Positions 54,101 to 64,000 of a stretch of 64,000 nucleotides of DNA are shown here, one piece after another. This DNA is from Taenia hydatigena. Lineage: Eukaryota; Platyhelminthes; Cestoda; Cyclophyllidea; Taeniidae. The translations under genes and the position numbers were made by a program. The stretch's first letter is position 1. Each line of letters opens with the position of its first letter. The notes beneath the pieces were generated by a model. It was not told the origin of the DNA. It saw only the letters and a program-made list of their open reading frames with translations, and searched no databases. The stretch spans positions 248,001-312,000 of the forward strand of contig JADWOT020000001.1 of assembly GCA_036345935.2 (NCBI GenBank), written 5' to 3'.

Positions 54101-57100
54101 TTGATTAAAAATGCCGCAATAGCAGGCTTAACAGCCTATCAGGAGAGAAAACAATGAAAAAAATTCTTATCGATGTCTCATGCACATTTTTGGTTTTAAG
54201 ACGACAGAAAAATGTGGAATATTCTCGCGCTAGGATGAGTTACATTCTCTGGATTGGGGCTACAGAACTATAACCAGATTGGTTTCCGCAAGCTTTGGTG
54301 GCTTATGTTACCGTGAAGCTGTCAGCAAAAGTACGGAACATATATTTTTTGGTAAAACACGACCAAAAGCTTTCGAACGCAAAGGTCATGCGAATCCAGA
54401 AATTGAATGTTGGCATCTTGTGGGTCAGCTTTGCTACCTTCTGTCATCCATGATGTAAAAGAGGTCGGATTCTGCACGAGATGTGAGCAAATGCTGCACG
54501 TTCATGCTGAGGGTCTCAAATTCTGGATTGGGTTGGCGATGTGACTGAGATACGGGAGGATAAGTGGATGGGTGGGAAGAAAGTGACTCGAACACCGCTG
54601 CCACTGTCAACTATTAATGTGGAGGCTAAGGTGACGTGGAAAGAGGACGAGGAAGGAAGCGCAGTTTCGTCAATCTCTTGGTGGCACAGTCGATGCGACG
54701 GGATGGCGCAATTTTCAATTCAATTGGTTTGGAGTGGCTTATAGCTACTAAAAATACAACTGCTGTTGCCGTGAATATGGGAGACACCACCATTGTCATA
54801 ACACCTTTTGCCTGGATGAAGGCATCATTAGTTGGTAGGGATGTAAACTAAGGTGTTATTGCGTTTGTTGAGGCGCTGACTAATTTCACCAGCATGTGTA
54901 CACTAGCGCAACTGGAAGTATCGAAGTGGATGCCTCGGGTACTGTAAATACCAATTTTACAAATGCCTATTCTACTCACCCACAAACAGGTCCTAGATCG
55001 TAGGACATAAATAGGTAGCTTACAAATGCCTAGATGGAATGAGAGTAGCCAATCAATGCTACCAAAGTGCTTTTGCGATAAATGTCACCGATGCCATCAG
55101 CATAGTCGTCATTAGCATCGAAATCAACGCTATTGGTTACCAACTCCACCAACGCCTTGACTGCACACAACGTATCTTTCAACGAAATAAATGCCAAAGT
55201 TATGGGGGAAAGACTCAGCTTTTAAGCTAATCGTTCCTCGTCCGTCCCACTACGGACATTAACATGGCCGAAATCACTTCTACTGCCGTAAAACGACGAT
55301 TTTGCCAACTCAACATTAACTTCGCAACCACAAAGCTTGCTGCCAAAAAAACTATCAAGATTGAAATCACTGCCAGTTTTATTGTCGAATCCTGGTTTGT
55401 TCGAGGACAGTAGCCAGAAATGTGGTCACTAACGTTTATGTGTGAGAGAAGGTCTCCATCAAAATCCCATTGCTATCATCCGTCGTCTTCATCGAGCACA
55501 CCATTGCCAATCTCCAGCACAGACGCCAGAGATAATGCCAGTCAAACACTGATGAGCAGAGGAGAACCAGAAGCATTCACAAAAAACAGAAAGGCTACCT
55601 TCCTCTCCGCTCTTACCATCACATCACAAATGACAACAACACTGACGCCTAAGACAAACTTGTCACTCCCGGTTCCACAAATGCAGTCACCGTTTACAAG
55701 CTCGGAAGCCAAAGCCCAAAAAGAGGACGTGATCGCAGCATTGACAGACAAAGAAAAGAAAGGAGACATTTGATTCGGAGGCAAAATGCTTAAGAGCGTC
55801 ACAAAGGCCTCTCTGCATAACTAATAGTCTACTGCAACTATTGCAAGTGCATTAGAGGGTAACAAGACGGTATCAACCGCAAATTTTACCATAAATTGGG
55901 TAGGTAGTCCTATGATTTTATTGTCTCATCGAAAAATTCAACTACAGGGACTTCAAAAGAACGCCACATCGCTGCAGCGAGACGCTGAATCATTTGTTAG
56001 AAGTGAAGAAATTCCTAGACGTCACTGGAACTACCAATAATAGGTCAAGACTTCAAAAGATAACGCTGAGTAGAAAAACAGTCTAACGAATTTTCATGGA
56101 GGAACATGAAGTGTTCGATGAAGACACTTTTGTGCATAAAAACACACCTCTACCCTTAGTAATTACAACTACCAGCGTCACAAAAAAAGATAGACACAAA
56201 TGCTGCCAGAATCGGAACTGTGATTATCAGCGCCATTTCCACCAGCATTCCAAGGAGAGATGTTAAGGTCAGACTGGACACTGGCGATTACAAGCATAAG
56301 CCTTCGTGTGACGAAGTTATATTAGGGGACAAACCTTGCAGTGTGATCGGTGAACACAAAATACCTCGCAACACTTGCAATTTGAAGAAGTTAACGCATC
56401 TATGATACCCAAATAACCTCCCGCACTGACGATGAGGTGAAGCTAGTTGTGTGGAAACAAGGTGATTCAGCCGTATCGACAAATCTTACTAATGCCAAAA
56501 GTAGAAACCACTTTTCTGCGATGGGTAAACACTAGACGATAATTGCGCGAACGGGGAAGCAGAAAAGAGGGACGATAAATGGATGTCTTTGAATATCTTT
56601 GATAAACCAAAACACTCAATTCGACTTAAGCTCTCTAGGTATCATTTGAGAATGATTACCCACTGGCTTAGACGCCACGACTTCAAGTGGCAACAGCTCG
56701 AGACCCAGAAAAAAGAACAGAAGAGCTAATGGCTCACCAATTGCGCGGTAGGAACATAGAGTGGTCGATAAGAACGCATCCGGAAAGGAGAATGAACCAA
56801 GAGGATGCAGGATCGCCTCGTCGGAATAGGAGAGATTCACCACTCACTCGCATCAGGCGAGCGAGGCGTGCGACCTCTTGCAGCGTCACCTCCCGCTGGC
56901 TACGTGGACGCAGGTGCTGCAGTCCCTCGACGCCGCCCAAAAAGTCATGTAGCCGTATCAGCTCCTGCAAGATGATGAGCAGTCACTTACAGATCTTTAA
57001 TTCAATGGGCGCCAGGGCGCAAATTTACCAGCGTTGACGGAAATTGAAAGGGATACTTGGACCCAATCGCATTTTTCCGGTTTGGGAAAGAGAAAGTATT

Positions 57101-60100
57101 TCAGGAAATGAGGATTGCACTTTTTTTCCAACGTAATTTAGTGTTGATACATTCATGCACTTATTTCATTTGGAAATGACTTTCTACGTTCAGCATTAGT
57201 AAGATTTTTCTATTCAGTTGAGCCGTCCTATCGCTAGGACAGCCTGCTTCACCTTATCATCGGTGCACCAACCTAACCTAAACGCAACTTTTGAGTTGTT
57301 TCGCGTTCACCGTTTCCACAGGAAGATTAGTCTGCCAATACAAGTTCACTAGGGTGACTGGTGAGATGTGAGCAATGGTTGGATGGTCACTGCGAACATC
57401 CAAGCGGCATAATGGTGAGGGGCTCACTACCATACAGTACCATGTCTGAAGCCTTCTGTGCAAGCAATTACGAACACCCGCATATTGTACTTTATACCTT
57501 CGTTTACAAGGGATCACGTTCATGCACACACCACAGCTGTTGCCTCCAATCTTAATTGATGGTATATGAACTAGCACATAACAGTTGCACCAGGTTCAAG
57601 TACGGTTACAGGACAAACTCAACACTCACTACTGCGTGTTTTAGGGCTAAACAGATTAAAAAAAGCCTCTGCTTAATACGAACCCTCCTCAGACAAACAT
57701 CAGAGATACCTTCTCCACGATTGTTGGTACACGCATGATACAAGTGAATGCCGACGCCTTTGTACCACTGCCTACGTAGTGCATAGTAATTTAGGTTTGG
57801 TAAACACTAAACACGGTACATGTCATGACATAAGTCACTGCCTCTCTACCACCGGAAAGGCTTTAAGTTCAGAAGGCTCTATGTCCGGCCCTTAAATCAA
57901 CAAGGGCCCAAAACAAATTACCCGTTAGCCAGGCCGAATCCTTTCGCCAAATGTTAATCAACCAAGATACTCCAGGCAAAACAGAGGACAATAGTTTTGC
58001 GTCTGGAAAGCTTAATAAAAGCTTTTTTTGGGGATAGACGTTAGCCAATGATAAAACCGTGAAGATGCATTCCCTTGACACAACCAGTTGCTCATTAAAC
58101 ATTAATTAACCTTCAACAAACGCCCTATCGCTGTTCTACAAGTCCCGCAATTAGAAAGCAGAAGGGAAGCCTGTTTACCAACCCCTCTGGCAGGCATTGA
58201 GTTGATTAGATTTTGGTGGGAAAAATGAGAGCAAACACCGAGTTTGCAGAGGACAAAAAGTATATGCCTTGGAGCAAAGAGAATGAGGAAATATTCACTA
58301 TGTAAAGCAATAATGCCGAAAATATTTAGCTACCACCCAGCAGATCAAGTTAAGGCGAGAATAAAACACTGCCGTTGCAGTTATAGAAGGAAGAAGTGCT
58401 CTTCCTTCCAATGAAGGAATGCCAAAAATGGATCCACAACAAAGGGTGGCAAAAGGCATACTCCCCTTATCAAATGCTGTCCGTTTGGCTTTAAGCTAGA
58501 TTAGGCCACTTAGGGAAGAAATATACATGAATTCAGTAAGAAGGAGAAAGTGGCATCGCTTTTACACTACTGATGGCTAATAGCACATTAATTCAGTCTT
58601 TATGCAGGCTAAAACCATTATCGCGTCAACGCGCCTGCTAGATTATGCAAGAGGGAGAGTGCACCAGCTTGCATTTATGGGGCAAATAAAAATGCCTCGT
58701 TCCCGATTGGAGATGTAAGTTACAGACGCGATGGTCTAAGCTAGCCCCCCTTTAGCCCATTTCACATTACCTCGAGGTAATTTTATTCGGACATAAAAAC
58801 GAACCCACTGTGAGCAAAAGGATAAACAAACAAGTTTTTAGTTTATGAGGCGCAAGGCATGGCCGCTTTCGGACAGATTGTGTGGGAAGAGGCTTTCACT
58901 GATAAGCAGCTTTTACCAAGCGTTCCGCATCTCTAATCTGTCCACGACGAATCAGGTCTTTAAAGGCGGCATGGGTGAAAAATTGGAGGTATTGCGGTGC
59001 GACATTAAACAAACTGTTCTTGCCTTTCTACTTTCGAGGAAACTAATTACCTCTATTGATGCGACAAGTGCAAAGGAACAAAAACATTCCAAAGCTTTTA
59101 ACATTTCATCAAAAGGCACTGACTGGATGTCACCACTACTTCTAAAATTTATTTATGGGGTGAAATAAGAAATGAAAAAGGAACACAGCTTTATTAGCCT
59201 ACAATGAAGTTACAAGTTCCACAGTCATGATGACCGGCGCAGCGGTGCGCAACAACTGTGAATGCCGAAACAGGCAATACTCAATCGCTCCTTGATATCA
59301 TGACGCGGCAATTTACAGATTGGATTTACACCACGAACTGGGCTCGTTGCATTCAAAAAGCTGATGATGCGGCTATTAGGGCCCAAAATTTTTGATATGC
59401 AGCTGGATTGAACGCAATCACTGCCAAAAATGTGCCATCACTTCACTCTGAAGTGAAACCCAAATAATGATGGCAAATAAGGTTGCTGAGGGTACTCGAA
59501 ATACACCATTTTTTCCCACTGTAGAATTTTTTCGTACATAAGATACAAAACAACTTCAGTAAACCATAATTACGCCATCAACAAGAATAAACTGCCAGTT
59601 ATTTAGTCATCAGATTCGAAAATGGCGATTGCCAAGATTGCAGGGCTGTCAAATGCTCAAAATATTGCTTCTTTTGACAGGAAGATTAGTTTCAATTACC
59701 ATATTCAGCCTTTTTAGTAGAACTGATAAACATGATGATAATCTAACTGTTGAAAAAATCTGGGATTTGGAAAAAAAAGTATCGCATGATTTAGTAACTC
59801 ATATAATGTTCCAGGTTCCAATTAAACTCGTCTGTCGATAGAAAAATAGGGAAAAAATAGCGGCCATTAATAGTAACCAATCAACCGAAAAAAGGAATAT
59901 GTACCCTATAAATTATTCTACTTTCAGTATTCTGCACATACAACAAATTCAGATTCTAAAAATAGCATGACATGCAGCCTGTTTCGCGAGGTCCTGCACC
60001 AAACCAGCTTAACTTAGACCTATACAAATTTATGAATAAAGACGAAATCAAAAAGGACCTAACGATGTAGCAGACCATAATCATACTGCGAGTTATATTA

Positions 60101-61301
60101 AAGACAAACGGACGAGGATCAATAGGCTGAATTTTCATTACCACAATTATCCGCCGTAACTTGCCGAAAAAAATTGCAGTCAGATTTTCCTGGGAACCGA
60201 TTAATCACTTGGGCAACCTGAAATCTCCCAGTCCAAAAGAATTCACAGTTGAATGCACCTGCAGAGCTGCGATGGCACAGGAACGAAGTAAACATAATAG
60301 CAAGGCAGTTGGAATAAACCGACTTTTCTACCAAAAAGAACCCTTAGATAAGGCGCCACCAGCTAGTAACGTCTCTTTCAGGTTTAATTTTAATTGTTTC
60401 CTCAAAATCATAACTCAAAATCAATCGACGCCATAAATTCCAGTTTATTAATTTATGCTCTTCGTCAGCAGCACAGACCGAATCAAACCCACGTATATCG
60501 GCAAAGTATTTATGTTAAAATCTCAAGTATACAATCCAAATTCTGCATTTATGTCCAATTTCTGTCGTAAAATGTTGTGGAAATGAGTTCAACTTCTAAT
60601 TCGATGGTTATCATACATCCACGTACCAAAAAAACTAAGGAGATCAATTAAAATACCAAAATGAGAAAGAATGTTTAGACGGTTTTACAAAAACAAAACA
60701 CAATCTGAAAAACTTGAACCCCAAAGACAAAAGCACCAACAAACAATAGCACAAAACATAAACAATGCAGTTGCATAAACAAGAGGGTGAAATAGATGGA
60801 TTCTGCATAGTAATGGCAGGACTGCAAATGGATCAAGCCGCCAAGGTGCCTTCAAACCAAGAGTTGTTAAGAGAAAAGTTGATGAAAAGTCGCCAGTCAC
60901 AAAAGGCAGCATGAAACGTTGGACACGAAGGTTTCCACAGGAAAAAAATGAGCCGTTCAATATAGCCAGCCTCAAATCTATTTTACTGTTTCACCAAAGC
61001 AGCATTCTGTTCTTCAAAGCAAAACTTCGAGATGAGTCCCCATTCTTGTAACAAATATGATATTAAATGAAAAAATTCCGAAGCTGCCCGAGATGTCATG
61101 TAACAGACATAAAACAGGGCAGACATAAAATAAGGGATAGAACGCTGAAAATTGCAGGCCACGAACACATAGTTGTGAGACAAAAGTATTTATAGGAATT
61201 TCAAGCGAAAAACTCATGATGAAAAAAATGCTCACCTCATTTGATCGCTTATCTGGAGGTATCGACAATATTCGCAAAACCTCAGAGTTCTCCGAACCCA
61301 T
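36808..61301 (-). CDS. RAPGEF2: RAPGEF2-type Rap guanine nucleotide exchange factor (PDZ-GEF)
   Basis: It activates Rap1/Rap2 by GDP/GTP exchange at membranes and junctions. Exons: 61301-61236, 56964-56738, 52473-52398, 51130-51044, 49503-49195, 49113-49015, 48524-48381, 47851-47483, 47183-46502, 43014-42885, 42421-42319, 42050-41598, 41166-40984, 40907-40596, 39761-39618, 39052-38816, 38530-38281, 38190-36974, 36897-36808; 1725 residues. Order: a cyclic-nucleotide-like domain (about 30-150; SMFLPR, DCFVLEDSDLIE), acidic Ser/Asp linker, second cNMP-like domain (275-400; DTWSVILNG, DCQFVCVAQADYF), RasGEF N-domain (460-575; DLLLTYRTFL), PDZ (595-675; GEFGIFV), Ras-association (860-955) and CDC25 catalytic domain (965-1215; NFNTMF, RLRQTWERLPNKY, DPSRN). 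The tail is rich in Gln, His and Pro. The 22-codon first exon aligns with the human N-terminus (VLRILSIPPDKR). The donor after 47483 is GC. The far C-terminus is least certain. Confidence 0.94.
37127..37256 (-). repeat. Poly-Gln and poly-Pro coding tracts
   Basis: In the large penultimate exon of the Rap GEF, a run of 13 prolines (about 37217-37255) is followed 20 codons later by 10 glutamines from mixed CAA/CAG codons (about 37128-37160). Mixed codons suggest a selected or old tract rather than a freshly slipped one. More Gln/His-rich segments lie upstream in the same exon. Confidence 0.85.
41226..41327 (-). repeat. About 100-bp (GGAA)n tract in a Rap GEF intron
   Basis: About 25 uninterrupted GGAA units on the plus strand, read as (TTCC)n in the transcript. 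It lies in the 431-bp intron between exons 42050-41598 and 41166-40984, ending about 60 nt before the acceptor at 41167. Confidence 0.95.
42764..42790. repeat. CA microsatellite
   Basis: Short, slightly imperfect CA run in the Rap GEF intron between exons 43014-42885 and 42421-42319. Confidence 0.8.
44008..45451 (+). repeat. About 1.45-kb interspersed repeat, copy 2
   Basis: Inverted twin of 26422-27873, in the 3.5-kb Rap GEF intron 46501-43015 and, like copy 1, antisense to its host gene. It lacks 24 bp present in copy 1 but has a longer GT tract (45120-45170). Several frames are identical to those of copy 1 at the protein level, showing a recent common source. No recognisable mobility protein is encoded. 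Confidence 0.9.
45120..45170. repeat. GT microsatellite inside the 1.45-kb repeat
   Basis: An uninterrupted tract of about 25 GT units, the expanded counterpart of the CA tract at 26703-26737. Confidence 0.95.
50150..50816 (-). repeat. About 0.67-kb interspersed repeat, arm A
   Basis: The reverse complement matches 54361-55026 with only a handful of differences until the last 30 or so bases, where similarity fades. It lies in the Rap GEF intron between exons 4 and 5. The open frames in it (for example 50433-50636) are not recognised. Confidence 0.92.
52120..52235 (+). repeat. Old diverged direct repeat, copy 1
   Basis: The block with ACAAATCTTACTAATG near 52150 and GATAATTG near 52215 recurs in the same orientation at about 56450-56556 with many substitutions. 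Both lie in the 5' introns of the Rap GEF, outside the 0.67-kb pair. The family is unknown. Confidence 0.6.
53000..53906 (+). mobile_element. Diverged TRIM-like element in a Rap GEF intron
   Basis: Two decayed LTRs (about 53000-53154 and 53744-53906) share AACTCTCGGNCTTTGGTAA-type sequence and GCTACA or purine-tract landmarks with the elements at 8.5-11.4 kb. After the left LTR, CACAGCGAAAAGCGAAC corresponds to GCAGCGGAAAGCGAAC after the primer site of copy 1. A purine tract AAAAGGAGAGAGGAG (53726-53740) precedes the right LTR, and GACGACGCTC before it is shared. The right LTR is truncated and the copy is clearly older than the two at 8-11 kb. Confidence 0.82.
54361..55026 (+). repeat. About 0.67-kb interspersed repeat, arm B
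   Basis: Near-identical inverted twin of 50150-50816, in the Rap GEF intron between exons 2 and 3. Its 67-codon frame at 54541-54744 is the same as that of the other arm. One clear difference is ATG here against ACG in the other arm near 54778. Confidence 0.92.
56450..56556 (+). repeat. Old diverged direct repeat, copy 2
   Basis: Counterpart of 52120-52235 in the same Rap GEF gene region, recognisable by TTCAGCNGTAT-type sequence, ACAAATCTTACTAATG and GATAATTG spaced alike. Confidence 0.6.
56965..61235 (-). other. RAPGEF2: First intron of the Rap GEF
   Basis: A 4.3-kb intron between the 22-codon first exon and exon 2, with GT at 61235 and AG at 56966-56965. No further exon, repeat pair or RNA gene was recognised in it; frames such as 58845-59168 have no family resemblance. 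Confidence 0.75.
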
Positions 61302-64000
61302 TTTTACAATGGATTAACTTCTTTAAAAATGTTACGGACGATGGAAAACCCACTCGCGCATGCAAACCCTCCCGCTGCACTGGTACAATGCATTTGCAGG
61401 ACGCGCTACGTTACAATGTGCAGATAAAAATAAAAACAAACGTTGAAAAATGAAAATAAAAAACTGATCATTTTAACTTTTTATTTTTAAAATGACCTCT
61501 TTTACGCGAGACAATTACGGTTGGTCCTGAATAGAATTTTAGTGAGTGGTAATAATTGATTCTGGCTCTTCTGAACTTCTCTGAAGCCGAAAGAAGTCAC
61601 ATGGCTTGAGCACAGTATATGTAAATACTTCAAAAACAAAGTATGTCAGGTCTACTAAAGTGCTTTTTTTGTCCATATTCCTTTTCTGAGGCTGTTCCTG
61701 GCACGTTAATGCTGATTGTTTTGCGACACCTTTAGTGTCCCAGATTAGAGAGGATCAATGCAGTCTTAATAGGAACGAGAAGAGTATCTTCTCTCAACTT
61801 CGATGGAACTGGCATGCTCTTCAAGTGCGAGAGTTGAGTTGCAACCCTGATTCTCGCCTAAAGAGGAGCATTCCAATAAGCATGAGCAGTAAAGCTACTG
61901 GCGTTTCCCGATGGCAGCACAATAAGCGGGGATAAAATGGCTTACCAAGGGTCCATAACTTAAAACAGAGCAGAACATTCACCAGTCACATTGCATCATA
62001 CTAATCGCATCATAATTTCCGAACTAAAAATTTGGCATCAACACCAAGCTTATGAAATCTCTGATGACAACGAGATGTGCACGGATCTAGGTCAACTGAC
62101 AGTCGATCTAACTTTAGCTGTGACCCATTGTGCTACAATGTCACGCGATATAGGCTTTGCATGCGGTTGTGAATACGTTTTGGCCACTAAAGCCCAACGC
62201 AGATATCGGAAACCATTGCTTACCTTTAACGCCTATTATATCATTTCTGTCGTCCATCCTGTTCCGTATTTGCACTTACAAGGGTTCTCGGTTAGCGCTA
62301 AAAGTAGAAAAGTTGGCCAAAATTTTGCTTGCGTCCAATTTATTCACTCAAATGTTGTCAACTTTATGCCAATGCCTGAGTCACTAGGACACCAACTCAT
62401 GCCAAACCCTCCTCACCATGGCGAGCCTAATTAAAACACCGTCCACCGTCTCAGTTTAATGGAAGATTGCGGAGCTGCGTCTGCATGTGCGTTATAAGTC
62501 TGGGAGAGTTGTTGATGAACACGCTCCAAGTGTTGAGATGGCAGGTACCCAGTTAAGTGAATAATGTTCTTGAGGAATGACGAAGTCTCCTTATACCTTT
62601 GGTTGCATAGCCTGACTAGCTGGTGCCGCTGGAAATTAGTGCTGGCTATAAATGCAAACATTCTTTCTTCCTCAAATATATAAAATAAAATAGCGCTCTT
62701 TGATTATACTTTTTGACAACTGGGGCGCTAGTTCTGTATCAAAACTTGGCGATTTGAGGCCTTTCGTTCTCTAAGTGCGATCTTTCATACGAAAGTAGCG
62801 CATTGATGCGTGGTACTGTCGATTCACATTTGCAGTGGAAAGATGGAATGGGGAAGGCAGCATTTTTCACACTTGATCCTCCTCCTTCCCCCTCACCCCC
62901 AGTCGATAATCGAATGGCCAAATTTCGCACCTGGGACTAATTTGGATTAAATAATTATTTCCAGAGTAAATTATTTAAACTGCGCAATTAGTTGTTGCAG
63001 CTAGATTAAGGCGCCTGGCTCGACACTGCCGACTGTGCACGGCGTGGATTTGTGGAGAGCAATGTTGAGTCAATTAAATCTAATTCAATCCACAGTCATC
63101 GAATCTGATTTTTGGGGTTCCTGGGTATTCTTATACTTCCCAATGCCCAACAGGCAGCTGGCTATATTACTCAGCTTCCAGCGACGTGTCACCTGAGAAT
63201 CCTCATGATGCACACCTTTCACCAATACTTCCACCTCCAACAGCGTGTGATACTTTTGATGCCTTCGATGCTGGTTTTGAGGTGTTAGCAAATCCGAACC
63301 ACCCCCTCAAACTGCGGAATAAAAACGAATTTGCATCGTTCACGTTTCTTCATTGGTGGACGAAGGCCGAGCCACACCCGCAAATCACAGCTGACACCAA
63401 CGAACAGCAGGCTGCGCACCCCAAACCCCACCCCTCCCACATCCTAGAACCTGGCTTTGGCCCCACAACTTCACCGTCTCCTCTTGGGATCCCAACGCCA
63501 CCCACTACACCCATTTGAAATTCAACAAGCGCTGACGCCTGCGCACATCACTAGGACACTTGCATCGACGGCACCACAAGCGCGAAATCGTCCCCCCACT
63601 ACTGCCTCCCCATCCCCCTTCCCTATCAGGGCGGCCGAAATAAACAATGACAGGAATATTGAAACCCTCTTGCGAATTCACCACGCCTATGCACACAGCA
63701 CAATAGCAATTACAGTAGTAGCAACAGGAGTAGCCCTAGTGGCAGTTGTAATACTGATAGCAATCGTTCGTAGTAATAATGATAGCAATACATAGTAACA
63801 ATGACACACGCAGGCACACAATAAACTCCAAAACTCACACGTGTGTTTGTGCGTGCGTGTGCATGACATACAACGATCATCAGAGATAAAAAAGAGGTAA
63901 GGTGAGAGAAAGTGGCACAGGTGGGGACGGAGAACCACTCTTACACACTCAAAGGGAAGCAGGGAAAGCGGGATGGTGACTAGGGCGACAGAGAGGGAAC
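61302..64000. other. Upstream of the Rap GEF, nothing recognised
   Basis: Presumed promoter and 5' UTR of the Rap GEF near 61302, then sequence with unassigned frames on both strands (for example 61991-62434 and 63186-63518 on plus, 62431-62661 on minus). None resembles a known family or has convincing splice borders. Short CA/GT-rich stretches occur near 63800-63870. Confidence 0.4.

Noticed and set aside
1..64000. CRISPR arrays, toxin-antitoxin or other prokaryotic systems
   Set aside because: Introns, animal gene families and retroelements show eukaryotic DNA; no regularly spaced short repeats were seen.

Overview
The window reads as a flatworm genome, most likely a taeniid tapeworm. It carries four intron-rich protein-coding genes with canonical GT-AG introns, GC-rich exons in AT-richer introns, no operons and many high-identity interspersed repeats. 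Several repeats are small LTR elements of about 0.9 kb with no protein of their own; they resemble, from memory, the TRIM elements known from taeniid cestodes. Species was not determined and nothing was searched.

Layout. 1-7.4 kb: a complete Rho GDP-dissociation inhibitor on the minus strand (4 exons), with one arm of a 623-bp inverted repeat pair in its third intron and the other arm downstream. 7.8-11.7 kb: a nest of TRIM-like elements, with two complete copies in opposite orientation (one inserted into an older solo LTR with a clear 5-bp target duplication) and three decayed LTRs. 12.35-15.8 kb: a complete PP2A scaffold (A) subunit on the plus strand, 6 exons, with two large family-atypical insertions. 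17.0-36.2 kb: ASCC3, a two-cassette Ski2/Brr2-like helicase of the ribosome-quality-control and alkylation-repair complex, on the plus strand, 26 coding exons, lacking only the first few residues. 36.8-61.3 kb: a complete RAPGEF2-type (PDZ-GEF) Rap guanine nucleotide exchange factor on the minus strand, 19 exons, tail-to-tail with ASCC3. 61.3-64 kb: upstream sequence without a recognisable gene.

The genes have no obvious shared pathway beyond signalling by small GTPases (RhoGDI and the Rap GEF); they look like ordinary neighbours. The structurally interesting part is the repeat content. Three repeat families occur here as near-identical inverted pairs (623 bp, about 1.45 kb, about 0.67 kb). 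Both arms of the 0.67-kb pair lie in one pre-mRNA, flanking exons 3-4 of the Rap GEF, a geometry known to promote back-splicing or exon skipping. Two introns use GC instead of GT at the donor site. No CRISPR array, rRNA, tRNA or prokaryotic system is visible.

Exon boundaries were set by hand from splice signals, reading phase and remembered human family sequences. The reading phase closes across every intron in all four genes, which is strong internal support.
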